Source of the DNA: Ignavibacteriales bacterium
GTDB taxonomy: Bacteria > Bacteroidota > Ignavibacteria > Ignavibacteriales > Ignavibacteriaceae
Direction of reading: 5' to 3'
Assembly (NCBI GenBank): GCA_016707585.1
Contig: JADJHL010000012.1
Coordinates: 372,001-436,000 of the forward strand
DNA: 64,000 nucleotides
The notes beneath the pieces were generated by a model, which was not told the DNA's origin, did not search any database, and saw nothing but the letters and a program-made list of their open reading frames with translations. Positions 7,951 to 16,844 of the stretch are shown in pieces. The first letter of the stretch is position 1. Each line of letters opens with the position of its first letter. A program made the position numbers and the translations under genes.

Positions 7951-9540
7951 ATGAAAACTTTTTTAATATTAAACTTTTTACTTATTAATTTCACTATTGC
8001 TTTTGCACAGTTTGCGCCGGATCATTACAACTTGTTTAATAAAAAATACAATTTGAATAAAATTAATTCTGCAAGCCCATTAAGCAATACAATTACTGAC
8101 ATAATCATTATTGGTGATACTGTTTGGTTGGGTACAAGCCGAGGCATAAGTTTATCGATCGATAATGGAACCACCTGGACTAACTTTTATGGTAGTCCGG
8201 ATTTTGGAACAGATAATATTGCTTCGATTGGTTACTATAATGGAATTTTTTGGTGTGCAACTGCAAAGTCAACAGATGTTTCCGGGGAAACTTATCCTGA
8301 AGGTACTGGCTTAAAGTTTACTACCGATTTAGGTCTAACCTGGAAATCAATTCCTCAATCCTTAGATGCTGATTCTGATACTCTTGAGCAATATGGAATT
8401 AATCAAATTGATGCATTGCCTGTTACAGTTGGTATTAATAATTTAGCTTATGATATGGCTTTTACACCAAACACAATTTGGATTACAACTTTTGCTGGCG
8501 GATTAAGAAAAGTAAGTATTTCAGCTTTGATGATTGATCAAAATACTAAATGGCAGAGAGTTGTTATCCCGCCAGATTTTTTAAATTCAATTTCACCAGA
8601 TGATACTTTGAGTTTTTGTCTTTCTCCTGTTGGTGGAAATTTTTGTTCAAGCGGAAATTTAAATCATCGTGTTTTTTCTGTTGTTGCAGCTAATGATAGC
8701 ACAGTATATGTTGGAACTGCAAATGGAATTAACAAATCATCAAATGCAAATGATCAATATCCTGAGTGGGTAAAATTTAATGCAACAAATCAGAATCAAC
8801 CTATAAGTGGAAATTTTATTACTGCACTTGGTTATAATCAACTTACACAGACAGTTTGGGCTTCTACTTGGAAAGCCGACGGCGAAACAGAATTTTATGG
8901 TGTTAGTTCATCTGAGGATGGCGGAATAACCTGGAATACCTTCCTTCATGATGAACGGCCTCATAATTTTGGTTTTATTAACGACGATGTTATGGTTGCA
9001 ACTGATAATGGAATTTTTCGTTCTTCAGATTTAGGCCATTCATGGCTATTACCTGGTGCTATTATAGATGCTGAAACTGGACTTAAACTAAATGCAACTT
9101 CTTTTTATTCTGCCGGCTCTTTTCATAATAATATCTGGATTGGATCTACAAATGGATTAGCAAGATTGCAAGAAACTCCAGGCAGAATCTGGCAAGGCAC
9201 ATGGAAAATTTATCTGGCTTCTCAACCAGTTGAATCAAATAGTGAAACTTACTGTAGCCCAAATCCATTCAATCCACATGTAGATGATCCAATAAAGTTT
9301 AGTTACAGTACATCTGGTATAGTTGAAAATGTAACAATTAGAATTTTCGATTTTGGATTTAACTATTTGCGGACTGTAATTCAAAATGCGGTTAGAAATT
9401 TAGATATCGACAGTCCGCCAATTGATTACTGGGATGGAAGGGATGATAGTGGAGTTTACGTACCCAATGGTGTATATTTTTATAGAATAGATGTTGGGGA
9501 TAAAGATCCAGTTTACGGAAAGATTTTGGTGATGCAATGA
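7951..9540 (+). CDS. Secreted beta-propeller protein with FlgD/T9SS-like C-terminal domain
   Basis: 529 aa with signal peptide (cleavage probably after TIAFAQ). Residues ~45-400 contain repeated blades with W-x-G-T and S-x-D-x-G-x-T-W motifs (DTVWLGTSRG, SLSIDNGTTWTNF, SSEDGGITWNT, RSSDLGHSW), as in sialidase or ligand-gated propellers such as two-component regulator propellers. The last ~95 residues start CSPNPFNP and end in YWDGRDDSGVYVPNGVYFYR and GKILVMQ, an Ig-like FlgD or type IX sorting-type domain. This suggests export via T9SS and surface attachment. No catalytic residues are recognised. ATG of the next gene overlaps the stop. Confidence 0.7.
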   Translation: MKTFLILNFLLINFTIAFAQFAPDHYNLFNKKYNLNKINSASPLSNTITDIIIIGDTVWLGTSRGISLSIDNGTTWTNFYGSPDFGTDNIASIGYYNGIFWCATAKSTDVSGETYPEGTGLKFTTDLGLTWKSIPQSLDADSDTLEQYGINQIDALPVTVGINNLAYDMAFTPNTIWITTFAGGLRKVSISALMIDQNTKWQRVVIPPDFLNSISPDDTLSFCLSPVGGNFCSSGNLNHRVFSVVAANDSTVYVGTANGINKSSNANDQYPEWVKFNATNQNQPISGNFITALGYNQLTQTVWASTWKADGETEFYGVSSSEDGGITWNTFLHDERPHNFGFINDDVMVATDNGIFRSSDLGHSWLLPGAIIDAETGLKLNATSFYSAGSFHNNIWIGSTNGLARLQETPGRIWQGTWKIYLASQPVESNSETYCSPNPFNPHVDDPIKFSYSTSGIVENVTIRIFDFGFNYLRTVIQNAVRNLDIDSPPIDYWDGRDDSGVYVPNGVYFYRIDVGDKDPVYGKILVMQ

Positions 9541-10544
9541 AAAATATTAATAAATTCGTCTTAGTAATTATATTTCTGATTTCAGTTGTTGCATATTCTC
9601 AACCAAAATTTACAGAGCTTAGTTCTAAAACTGGGGCTTTTAGTAGAATCGGATTTGGTGCACGAGGAATTGGAATGGGAAATGCAATGTCATCAGTTAC
9701 AACAGGTAATTTAGTTTCTTATTACAATCCGGCTCTCTCGCCATTTCAACAAAATAATTTTGCGCAAGTTGGATATTCATTTTTATCTCTTGATAGATCA
9801 TTAAATTTTATAAATTTTACAAGAAAATTTGATTTCTATTCTGTTAAAGATACTTCTTCAAATAAAAAACCTTCACGTACCGCAGGAATTAGTGCGGGAA
9901 TTATTAACGCTGGTGTAAGTGGAATTGACGGTCGTGATAATAATGGAATACATACTGAAGAACTTTCAACATCAGAAAACCAGTTTTTTATTGGTGTAGC
10001 AAATAGATTTTCAGAAAAACTATCAATCGGTTTATCCGTAAAGTTTTATTATTATTCATTGTATGAAGAAATTTCATCAAGCGCACTAGGTCTTGATCTT
10101 GGCGCTTTGTATAAAATAAATGATAATTGGAATATCTCAGCTGTGATCTCAGATATCAATAGTAAATACGAATGGGATACAACGCCAATTTATGATCAGG
10201 AAGGATTATCAACTACTGATGAATTTCCATTACTATATAAGATCGGAATCTCATATAATAATCCTGAACAGAAATTACTTACTGCACTAGAATATGAAAG
10301 AAGTAATTTTGGTACAAATATTATTCGTTTTGGAGCAGAGTATAATTTATATGAAAATCTTTATCTTCGCGGCGGATTAGATCAATTTAACTTAAGTAAT
10401 ACAGAAGCAGGTGTTAAACCATCATTTGGATTTTCTTATTACAAATCATTTGGTGATTTAATAGTTGGTGTAGATTACGCTTTTATGATAGAAAAGTATT
10501 CTCCAACAGATAGACACATAATTGGTGTTAACTTTGTATTTTAA
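9537..10544 (+). CDS. PorV/PorQ-family outer-membrane protein
   Basis: 335 aa with signal peptide (VVAYSQ). After the cleavage site it has the family start FSRIGFGARGIGMGNA and VSYYNPALSPF, followed by amphipathic strands and a final FVF C terminus. This is the FadL-like 14-stranded barrel family to which the T9SS proteins PorV and PorQ belong. PorV shuttles cargo from the translocon to the sortase; whether this copy does so or serves only the neighbouring propeller protein is unknown. It overlaps the upstream gene by 4 bp. Confidence 0.8.
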   Translation: MKNINKFVLVIIFLISVVAYSQPKFTELSSKTGAFSRIGFGARGIGMGNAMSSVTTGNLVSYYNPALSPFQQNNFAQVGYSFLSLDRSLNFINFTRKFDFYSVKDTSSNKKPSRTAGISAGIINAGVSGIDGRDNNGIHTEELSTSENQFFIGVANRFSEKLSIGLSVKFYYYSLYEEISSSALGLDLGALYKINDNWNISAVISDINSKYEWDTTPIYDQEGLSTTDEFPLLYKIGISYNNPEQKLLTALEYERSNFGTNIIRFGAEYNLYENLYLRGGLDQFNLSNTEAGVKPSFGFSYYKSFGDLIVGVDYAFMIEKYSPTDRHIIGVNFVF

Positions 10545-10567
10545 AATAACATTTTAACAATTGAACG

Positions 10568-11491
10568 ATGAAACAATTCAGCAATAAAGCAATCGTAGCT
10601 TTTATTATAGTACTTTCTACAATTTCGGTTTATTCCCAAACGGCGGGCAATTCTGGTTTATCCTTTCTTAAATTTGGATTTGGTGCACGAAATATTTCAA
10701 TGGGCGATGCTGGCACTGCTCTATCAAATGATTTAACCAGTCTTTTTTATAATCCGGCAAAATTAGTTTTTACAGATGAATCCGAAGTAATGTTTATGCA
10801 TAATGAATGGATACAAGATGCAAGTAGTGAAGTTATTGGAGTTAAAGCAGAGTTTTGGGATATTCCTTTTGCCATCGGACTTAATGTTACAAGTGTCGGT
10901 GAAATTGAGTTAAGGGAAATTCCAAGCGAAGAACCTTTATCTACTTTTGATGCAAATTATTTTTTTGGAAGTATTTCCACTGGATTTTTAATTTCGGAAG
11001 AAATTTCTTTTGGTGTAGGTATAAAATATTTGTATGAAGGAATGCTGGATAATGAAGCTTCTGGTTTTGGGTTTGATTTTGGAGTTCATTACCAACTACC
11101 ATATAAAGGATTAACTGCTTCTACCGTGTTAAAAAATATTGGTTCAATGAATGAGTTTAGAAATGAATCAACAAAATTACCTACTGAGTTTAGAATTGGT
11201 ACAGCTTATACATATGATATTGAAAGCTCTAAACTTGATTGTACTGGAGGAATAGAATATCAAAAATACTTTGGCTCAGATGTAAATCATTTAAACTTTG
11301 GTGCTGAAGTTTTGTATAATAAACTAATCGCTGCTCGTGCTGGTTACCAAACCGGTTACGAAAGTGAAAGCCGCGGATTTACGGCAGGAATTGGTTTAAT
11401 GTGGGGCAACTTAAAATTTGATTATGCATTCCTTCCTTTTTCAACAGGGTTAGGAAGTGCAAATTTATTTTCACTTCAATTTAAGTTTTAA
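10568..11491 (+). CDS. PorV/PorQ-family outer-membrane protein (second copy)
   Basis: 307 aa, signal peptide ending near SVYSQ. The N-terminal family motif is clearer than in the upstream paralogue: LSFLKFGFGARNISMGDAG and LFYNPAKL. Regularly spaced amphipathic strands follow, ending in a C-terminal FKF. It is closer in length to PorQ (~300-340 aa) than to PorV (~390 aa). It lies 23 bp after its paralogue and the operon ends with the terminator at 11515. Two different PorV/PorQ-like barrels next to a T9SS-type cargo suggest a dedicated surface-attachment module. Confidence 0.82.
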   Translation: MKQFSNKAIVAFIIVLSTISVYSQTAGNSGLSFLKFGFGARNISMGDAGTALSNDLTSLFYNPAKLVFTDESEVMFMHNEWIQDASSEVIGVKAEFWDIPFAIGLNVTSVGEIELREIPSEEPLSTFDANYFFGSISTGFLISEEISFGVGIKYLYEGMLDNEASGFGFDFGVHYQLPYKGLTASTVLKNIGSMNEFRNESTKLPTEFRIGTAYTYDIESSKLDCTGGIEYQKYFGSDVNHLNFGAEVLYNKLIAARAGYQTGYESESRGFTAGIGLMWGNLKFDYAFLPFSTGLGSANLFSLQFKF

Positions 11492-11514
11492 CATTTATTT
11501 AAAATGAAAATTCG

Positions 11515-11550
11515 AACCCAGTTTATCAAAGAAACTGGGTTTTTAGTTTT
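11515..11550 (+). terminator. Rho-independent terminator after the PorV/PorQ operon
   Basis: A perfect 10-bp stem, AACCCAGTTT (11515-11524) with AAACTGGGTT (11532-11541), around a 7-nt loop, followed by a T-rich run (TTTTTAGTTTT). It ends the operon starting at 7146 and separates it from the acyltransferase/glycosyltransferase group. Confidence 0.9.
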
Positions 11551-11612
11551 ATATCTATTTCCTTACACTTATTTTTATTGTATAAAATAATATTCACTTT
11601 ATAAGAAAAATT

Positions 11613-12584
11613 ATGTTAGAATATTTTCAATTCGATAACAAAAAAGTTACCTCAGAAGAATGGGATGAATTTGTGGAGAACTCAGATAACGGAACAATGT
11701 TCAGTAAAAGAAGATTTCTTTCTTATCACGCAAAAGACAAATTTAAAGATAAATCATTATGTATAAACAAAGACGGAAAGTTGCATTCAATATTTACTGC
11801 AGCATTAATTGAACGTGATGGAAAGAAAATACTATCCTCTCATCCCGGTGCATCCTATGGTGGATTTGTGCACAACAGCGATCTTAATTTTCGCGAAGCT
11901 CACGATTTAATTGATATTATGATTGAGCACGCAAAATCGATTAAGGCTGATAGGATTCAATTAACAATGGCTCCTATGATTTATCAAACCAAATATTCTA
12001 ATTATTTGGATTTTGCTTTAGTGAGAAATGACTTTCAATATCTTAAAAGGGAAGTATCAAGTGTAGTTCAATTAGATTTTGAACCGGATCAATTATTAAA
12101 TACATATCGTGCAGAGGCAAGAACTGCTACGAAAAAGGCACTTAAAAAAGGAGTGGAAATTGTAGAGACAGAAAGATTTGATGAATATTACGAAATCCTA
12201 AAAAAGAATTTGAAGTTAAGACACGGTGTAAATCCAGCCCACACTTTAGATGAACTAAAAAAAGTTAAAGAACTTTTTCCATCAAAAGTTAGATTGTGGG
12301 GAGCTTTCTTAAACAACGAAATGCTTGCAGGTGTTTGCAATTTTTCTGTTAACAAAAATGTTGTGCTAGCATTTTATATCAGCCACGATGAAGCATTTCA
12401 AGAATATCGTCCTGTTAATTTACTTTTCTATGAGATCATGAAAAGATATCAATCAGAAGGATTTAAGTTTTTAGATTTTGGAATCTTTACTGTAATTATG
12501 GAACCAAATTGGGGACTTGGAAGATTTAAAGAAAACTTTGGTGCAAGAGGAATTTTTAGAGATACTTTTTATAAAGATCTTTAA
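11613..12584 (+). CDS. FemAB/GNAT-like acyltransferase
   Basis: 323 aa soluble protein resembling the FemAB-like and BioF2-like acetyltransferase superfamily (Acetyltransf_6). It has two GNAT-like halves: the first includes HPGASYGGF and RIQLTMAPMIYQ, the second RTATKKALKKGVEIVE, RLWGAFLNNEMLAGVCNF and the strand FLDFGIFTV. Family members transfer amino acids or acyl groups to peptidoglycan precursors or glycans. The adjacent genes are glycosyltransferases, so a role in decorating an envelope glycan is likely. Substrate is not predictable. 14 bp separate it from the next gene. Confidence 0.72.
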   Translation: MLEYFQFDNKKVTSEEWDEFVENSDNGTMFSKRRFLSYHAKDKFKDKSLCINKDGKLHSIFTAALIERDGKKILSSHPGASYGGFVHNSDLNFREAHDLIDIMIEHAKSIKADRIQLTMAPMIYQTKYSNYLDFALVRNDFQYLKREVSSVVQLDFEPDQLLNTYRAEARTATKKALKKGVEIVETERFDEYYEILKKNLKLRHGVNPAHTLDELKKVKELFPSKVRLWGAFLNNEMLAGVCNFSVNKNVVLAFYISHDEAFQEYRPVNLLFYEIMKRYQSEGFKFLDFGIFTVIMEPNWGLGRFKENFGARGIFRDTFYKDL

Positions 12585-12598
12585 TTACAAAATATAAA

Positions 12599-13681
12599 AT
12601 GTTAAAAATTCTTCACATCGCTCCTTTAAACTTTGCCGGTGTGCCTTATGATTTTTATAAAATGCACAACGCTGTTGGCGATCAATCAAGAATTGTAACG
12701 CTACATAAAAACGAAAGAATCTTTCCTGAAGATATTTGTTTAAACCTTCCTTTACCATATCAATATTTAGCAAAAAAACTTCGCAGAAAAAAAGTTTTAT
12801 CGTTGGAACAAATTGATAGAACAACTGTCCATTATTTTAATACAAGAAATATCCTTGATAAAACTTATTATACATTGTTTGATCTTTTAGCCTCGCCTAA
12901 AATTGAAAAGGCGATTAATGTTTATAACTTAAATGAATTCGATATTATTCACTACGACGGAGGTCTGGATTTTTATAGAAACTCTCAGCAAGCTTTGAAA
13001 TGGAAAAAACAAGGAAAGAAAATAGTTTGCTGTTATTATGGAAGTGATTTAAGAATCCGTGGATTGATTAAAGAAATGGATCAAATCAGTGATCTAAATT
13101 TAACTAGTGAATATGATCATCTTGCCCTTAAAAAAGATTTGAATTATCTGTTTTATCCATATGATACTTCCGAACTTCCAATTAGGAAAGAAAAAAATAA
13201 CAATACAATAAAAATTGTTCATTCTCCAACTAACAGAAAATATAAAGGTACTGAATTAATAGTTTCTGTAATTGATAAGATTAAAAAGGAAAGAAAGATA
13301 GAATTCCTTTTACTAGAAAATATTGATCGCACTAAATTACTTGAAATAAAAAGTGAATGCGATATTTCAATCGATCAGGTTGGCGGCACAATGGGTGGAA
13401 CTGGTTATGGTAAAGCAGGACTTGAAACTCTTGCGATGTCCATTCCAACTATTACAAATATGACAAAAGATTATGCAGATTGGCTTCCAGAAAATCCTTT
13501 TGTTGTTGCAAACAATTTTAATGAATTATATAAATCATTAATCGAACTGATTGACAATGAAAGTTATAGAGTTGAAAATGGTAAAAAGGGAATTGCGTGG
13601 GTGGAGAAATATCATAGTTTTAAAAGTGTGAACGAAAATCTTATGAAACTCTATCAGGAAAAAGGAATTATTTCACACTAA
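12599..13681 (+). CDS. GT-B glycosyltransferase (GT4-like)
   Basis: 360 aa. An N-terminal Rossmann-like start (LKILHIAPLNFAGVPYDFY) leads to CCYYGSDLRIRG in the middle, where GT4 enzymes typically have a YGSD or WGSD strand. The C-terminal nucleotide-sugar domain contains IKIVHSPTNRKYKGTE and GKAGLETLAMSIPTIT, the latter standing where the usual G-x-x-x-x-E-A-x-A-x-G-x-P motif occurs. Substrate is unknown. Its TAA overlaps the stop of the convergent glycosyltransferase by 9 bp, so the two genes share their 3' ends. Confidence 0.78.
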   Translation: MLKILHIAPLNFAGVPYDFYKMHNAVGDQSRIVTLHKNERIFPEDICLNLPLPYQYLAKKLRRKKVLSLEQIDRTTVHYFNTRNILDKTYYTLFDLLASPKIEKAINVYNLNEFDIIHYDGGLDFYRNSQQALKWKKQGKKIVCCYYGSDLRIRGLIKEMDQISDLNLTSEYDHLALKKDLNYLFYPYDTSELPIRKEKNNNTIKIVHSPTNRKYKGTELIVSVIDKIKKERKIEFLLLENIDRTKLLEIKSECDISIDQVGGTMGGTGYGKAGLETLAMSIPTITNMTKDYADWLPENPFVVANNFNELYKSLIELIDNESYRVENGKKGIAWVEKYHSFKSVNENLMKLYQEKGIISH

Positions 13682-14812
13682 AAGTTTGTTTACCAAATCA
13701 ATCAACTTCTTCGATTCACTTTCCCAATTCTTATTTGCTTCAATTAATCTTCTTGCATTTACAGAATGCTCATCCGCCAGTTTAGGACTATTTAAGTAAG
13801 ATTCAATTGTCTTAACGATTTCAGATTCATCATCTGGATTAACAAGAAAACCATATTTCTCGTAATCAATATCATCTCTTATAGGTTTTATATCAGAATA
13901 TATAAACGGTTTGCCGCAAGCCATATACTCAAATATTTTTATAGGAAGAGAATTGCTGTAAATAAAATTTCTTTCACGTAAATCAAAACAAATGTCCATT
14001 CGTTCGATAACTAAACTCATTTTATCGTACTCAGTCCATTCAGCAAATTCCACTTCAAGATTATTTATGGTAGAAACTTTTTGCTTAAATTCATTTTCTT
14101 CACTCTGATAAGTGAATCTTCCAAACAATAATAATATAAATTTCTTCTGTGGAAATTTATCTGCAATTGAAATAGATACTTGAAGAAGTTTATTGATTCC
14201 ACGTTCAAAAGTAATTACACCAGCATATCCAAAAATTATTTCTTCTTTGGATAAATCCGGTTTTTTGTAATTGAAATATTTTAATACCGGATAATATCCA
14301 ACAACACTTTTGTGTTTTGATCTTGCGAGCAGGTTGTATCGTTTCTTTTTAGATATTTCACCAACAATTAAATGATCAACTTTTTGTAAAACATAGAAGT
14401 AAGGGAGGAGCAATTGAAAATATTTAATCCAGCGATTCACTCCGTTGAATTTATAAGCAACATTTTCCGGAAACCATTCAGTAATATCAAGTATAATTTT
14501 AGCATTGCTACTTTTTTTCTTGAATTTTAAAGCGGCAAATACTGGAAGCATTTCTGAACAAATAATAATATCAGGGTCGGATTTAGTTATTAAATCATAA
14601 AATGAATCAATCTTTTTCTTTTTGTTATAGGAATATCCATCAAAACCTTTAATGGTAATTTCATCGATGGTTTTGTTTATTTGTTCAGTTGAGCAAATAA
14701 TGGAAACGGAAAATCCATTCTCGTTGAATGATTGCCCAAATTTCCAGAAAATCCTTTCATCAAAAGGCGGGTGACCAGAAGTAAGTATGCAAATTTTTTT
14801 CTTACTCAACAA
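13673..14812 (-). CDS. Glycosyltransferase family 4
   Basis: About 379 aa. The protein proper starts LLSKKKICILTSGHPPFDERIF, a GT4 N-terminal strand and loop. The C-terminal domain has EIIFGYAGVITFERGI, KIFEYMACGKPFIYSD (the EX7E-type donor-binding loop) and GFLVNPDD. The open frame continues upstream to 15199 but that part is antisense to the GT2 gene at 14868 and has no GT4 similarity. The start is therefore placed at a TTG at 14812 (14809 is equally possible). The divergent GT2 start lies about 55 bp away, so the gap probably holds both promoters. Confidence 0.82.
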   Translation of the reverse strand: MLSKKKICILTSGHPPFDERIFWKFGQSFNENGFSVSIICSTEQINKTIDEITIKGFDGYSYNKKKKIDSFYDLITKSDPDIIICSEMLPVFAALKFKKKSSNAKIILDITEWFPENVAYKFNGVNRWIKYFQLLLPYFYVLQKVDHLIVGEISKKKRYNLLARSKHKSVVGYYPVLKYFNYKKPDLSKEEIIFGYAGVITFERGINKLLQVSISIADKFPQKKFILLLFGRFTYQSEENEFKQKVSTINNLEVEFAEWTEYDKMSLVIERMDICFDLRERNFIYSNSLPIKIFEYMACGKPFIYSDIKPIRDDIDYEKYGFLVNPDDESEIVKTIESYLNSPKLADEHSVNARRLIEANKNWESESKKLIDLVNKLLV

Positions 14813-14867
14813 CTTTACTCTTATTTTATTAAATTTGATATAACAATTGAATACTTGAAAATTCCAT

Positions 14868-15623
14868 ATGCAAAATAAAGTTTCCGTAATCATTATAACA
14901 GGTAATGAAGAAAATAATATACGGGCATGCCTAGAATCTGTTACTTGGGCTGATGAAATAATTGTTGTTGATTCAGAAAGTAATGATAGCACAGTAAAGA
15001 TTGCTAAAGAGTTTACTGAAAAGGTATTCATCAAAAAGTGGGAAGGGTATGCTAAACAAAAAACTTTCGCATTATCACTCACAAAAAATGCATGGGTTTT
15101 AAGTTTAGATGCAGATGAAAAAGTTACGATAAATCTAGCTGATGAAATTCTCTCCAGGGATTTATCACAAAGTAATGGTTTTCTGATCAAAAGGGACAAT
15201 TATTTTTTAGGAAAACAAATTAAGGGATGTGGATGGGGAAATGATTGGCAACTAAGATTGGTTAATAAAAATTACTCCAAACTTTCTGATAGACTTGTAC
15301 ATGAAAAATTTCTTATAGAAGGAAAAATTAAAAAGCTTAACAACAGTTTTTCTCATTATTCTTATAGTAGTATTAAAGATGCGCTTGCCAAAATAAACAA
15401 CTATTCAACTCTTGAGGCAATTGAGAAAGTAGATAAAAAAAAAGTAAACATTTTCACAATTATATTCAGTCCATCATTCTATTTTTTGCATCACTTTATA
15501 ATTAGAAAAGGTTTTTTGGATGGTTTACATGGAGTTATTATTTCATATCTTCATATGATGACAAAGCTTCAAGTACAATTAAAAATCCTAGAAATTAAAA
15601 AATCTTCATTAAATGATAACTAA
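14868..15623 (+). CDS. Glycosyltransferase family 2 (WaaE/KdtX-like)
   Basis: 251 aa GT-A glycosyltransferase. The N terminus VSVIIITGNEENNIRACLESV is a classic GT2 start; EIIVVDSESNDST supplies the nucleotide-binding Asp and LSLDADEKVT is the DxD region. The GCGWGNDWQLRLV segment followed by VHEKF is characteristic of the WaaE/KdtX lipopolysaccharide-core subgroup, which adds beta-linked glucose to core heptose. A hydrophobic segment near the C terminus may peripherally anchor it. It lies 12 bp before the glycerate kinase gene, but a functional link is not obvious. Confidence 0.85.
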   Translation: MQNKVSVIIITGNEENNIRACLESVTWADEIIVVDSESNDSTVKIAKEFTEKVFIKKWEGYAKQKTFALSLTKNAWVLSLDADEKVTINLADEILSRDLSQSNGFLIKRDNYFLGKQIKGCGWGNDWQLRLVNKNYSKLSDRLVHEKFLIEGKIKKLNNSFSHYSYSSIKDALAKINNYSTLEAIEKVDKKKVNIFTIIFSPSFYFLHHFIIRKGFLDGLHGVIISYLHMMTKLQVQLKILEIKKSSLNDN

Positions 15624-15635
15624 TCAGCTTTAAAG

Positions 15636-16766
15636 ATGAATATCTTAATTGCTCCCAATAGTTACAAAGAGTGCATTGATTCTGTTAAAATTGCTCAGAT
15701 CATATACCAAAGACTTAACGAAAAAAATAAACGTAAGCTTATTCTAAAACCATTATCAGATGGTGGAGATGGGTTCCGATCAGTTTGCAGTTTTATTTTA
15801 GCAGTAAATCCATTAACTAACTATAAAATAATAGAATATAGAAATCAATTATCTAATATTTTACTTCTTTATTCTGAAAAAGAGCGAGTTGTTTTCTTGG
15901 AATCTGCTGATTTATTTGGTTTGAAAACTGTTCCCACATTGGAGAGAAATCCTTTAAAACTCAACTCAGCATTAATTGGGAAAATCATTGAGTTTTTAGC
16001 CATTGAGGTACACGAAAATCATTTAAAGATAAATGAGATTTATATTGGTGTTGGTGGCACGGCAACAATCGATTTTGGAATTGGCGCGTGCTCCCAATTG
16101 GGTTTAATTTTATATGATGAAAATGATGAAGAAATTGAACCTCTAACATTAAACTTTAGTAAAGCAAAAAAAATTACTTTTACTAAAAAGCAACTTCCGT
16201 TTAAGATTAAATGTATTGTTGATGTTGAGACTGAATTGATCGGAAATCCGGGAGCAATTGAGATTTATGGTAAGCAAAAAGGTGCTATTGAAAATGATTT
16301 AGCAATCATTAAAAAAGGAATTAAAAACATTCTGGTACTAATTCAAAGTGACTTAGGAATTAAAATTCTTGAAAAACTTAATGGTGCTGGTGGAGGATTA
16401 GCCGCTGGATTAAATCTTTTTTATGATGCTGAAATTATTCCCGCCAAAGTGTTTATTGAAAATAATTTATTAGCAGATATTGATCTTGATAAAATTGATG
16501 TCGTTATCACTGGTGAGGGCAGCTTTGATAATCAATCTTTTGAAGGAAAAGGAGCTGGAGTAATTTTAGACTTATTTAAAGATAAACATGCAATGATCTT
16601 TTTAGTAAATGGATCAACAAATTTGCAAAGGGTTTATAAACTATCTAAAAATGTTCAAGTTATTAATCTTGTGGATTTTTTTGAAAGTAAAACTGAATCA
16701 ATGAAAAATGTAGAATCGGGCTTAAAAAAAGCTTGTGAAATTATCCTGAATCAACTCTGTAAATAA
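15636..16766 (+). CDS. Glycerate kinase (GlxK/GarK type)
   Basis: 376 aa, usual family length. It phosphorylates D-glycerate, feeding 2- or 3-phosphoglycerate into glycolysis. Family motifs: the N terminus MNILIAPNSYKECIDSVKIA, LSDGGDGF, the central GVGGTATIDFGIGA, GAGGGLAAGL with the substrate loop, and VVITGEGSFDNQSFEGKGA. The regioselectivity of this bacterial family differs by member and cannot be read here. It follows the GT2 gene by 12 bp, so it may be co-transcribed, and is 78 bp before thyA. Confidence 0.9.
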   Translation: MNILIAPNSYKECIDSVKIAQIIYQRLNEKNKRKLILKPLSDGGDGFRSVCSFILAVNPLTNYKIIEYRNQLSNILLLYSEKERVVFLESADLFGLKTVPTLERNPLKLNSALIGKIIEFLAIEVHENHLKINEIYIGVGGTATIDFGIGACSQLGLILYDENDEEIEPLTLNFSKAKKITFTKKQLPFKIKCIVDVETELIGNPGAIEIYGKQKGAIENDLAIIKKGIKNILVLIQSDLGIKILEKLNGAGGGLAAGLNLFYDAEIIPAKVFIENNLLADIDLDKIDVVITGEGSFDNQSFEGKGAGVILDLFKDKHAMIFLVNGSTNLQRVYKLSKNVQVINLVDFFESKTESMKNVESGLKKACEIILNQLCK

Positions 16767-16844
16767 CCTTTTCCCACTTCAGCTTTTTTTAGTAAATTCA
16801 TACGAAAATTATTTACAATTCTAAGAAATTATAGAGCTTTTTTA

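Noticed and set aside
14813..15199. N-terminal extension of the minus-strand GT4 frame
   Set aside because: It is antisense to the well-supported GT2 gene (14868-15623), has no GT4-like sequence and is Ser/Phe-rich, as expected of a shadow frame.
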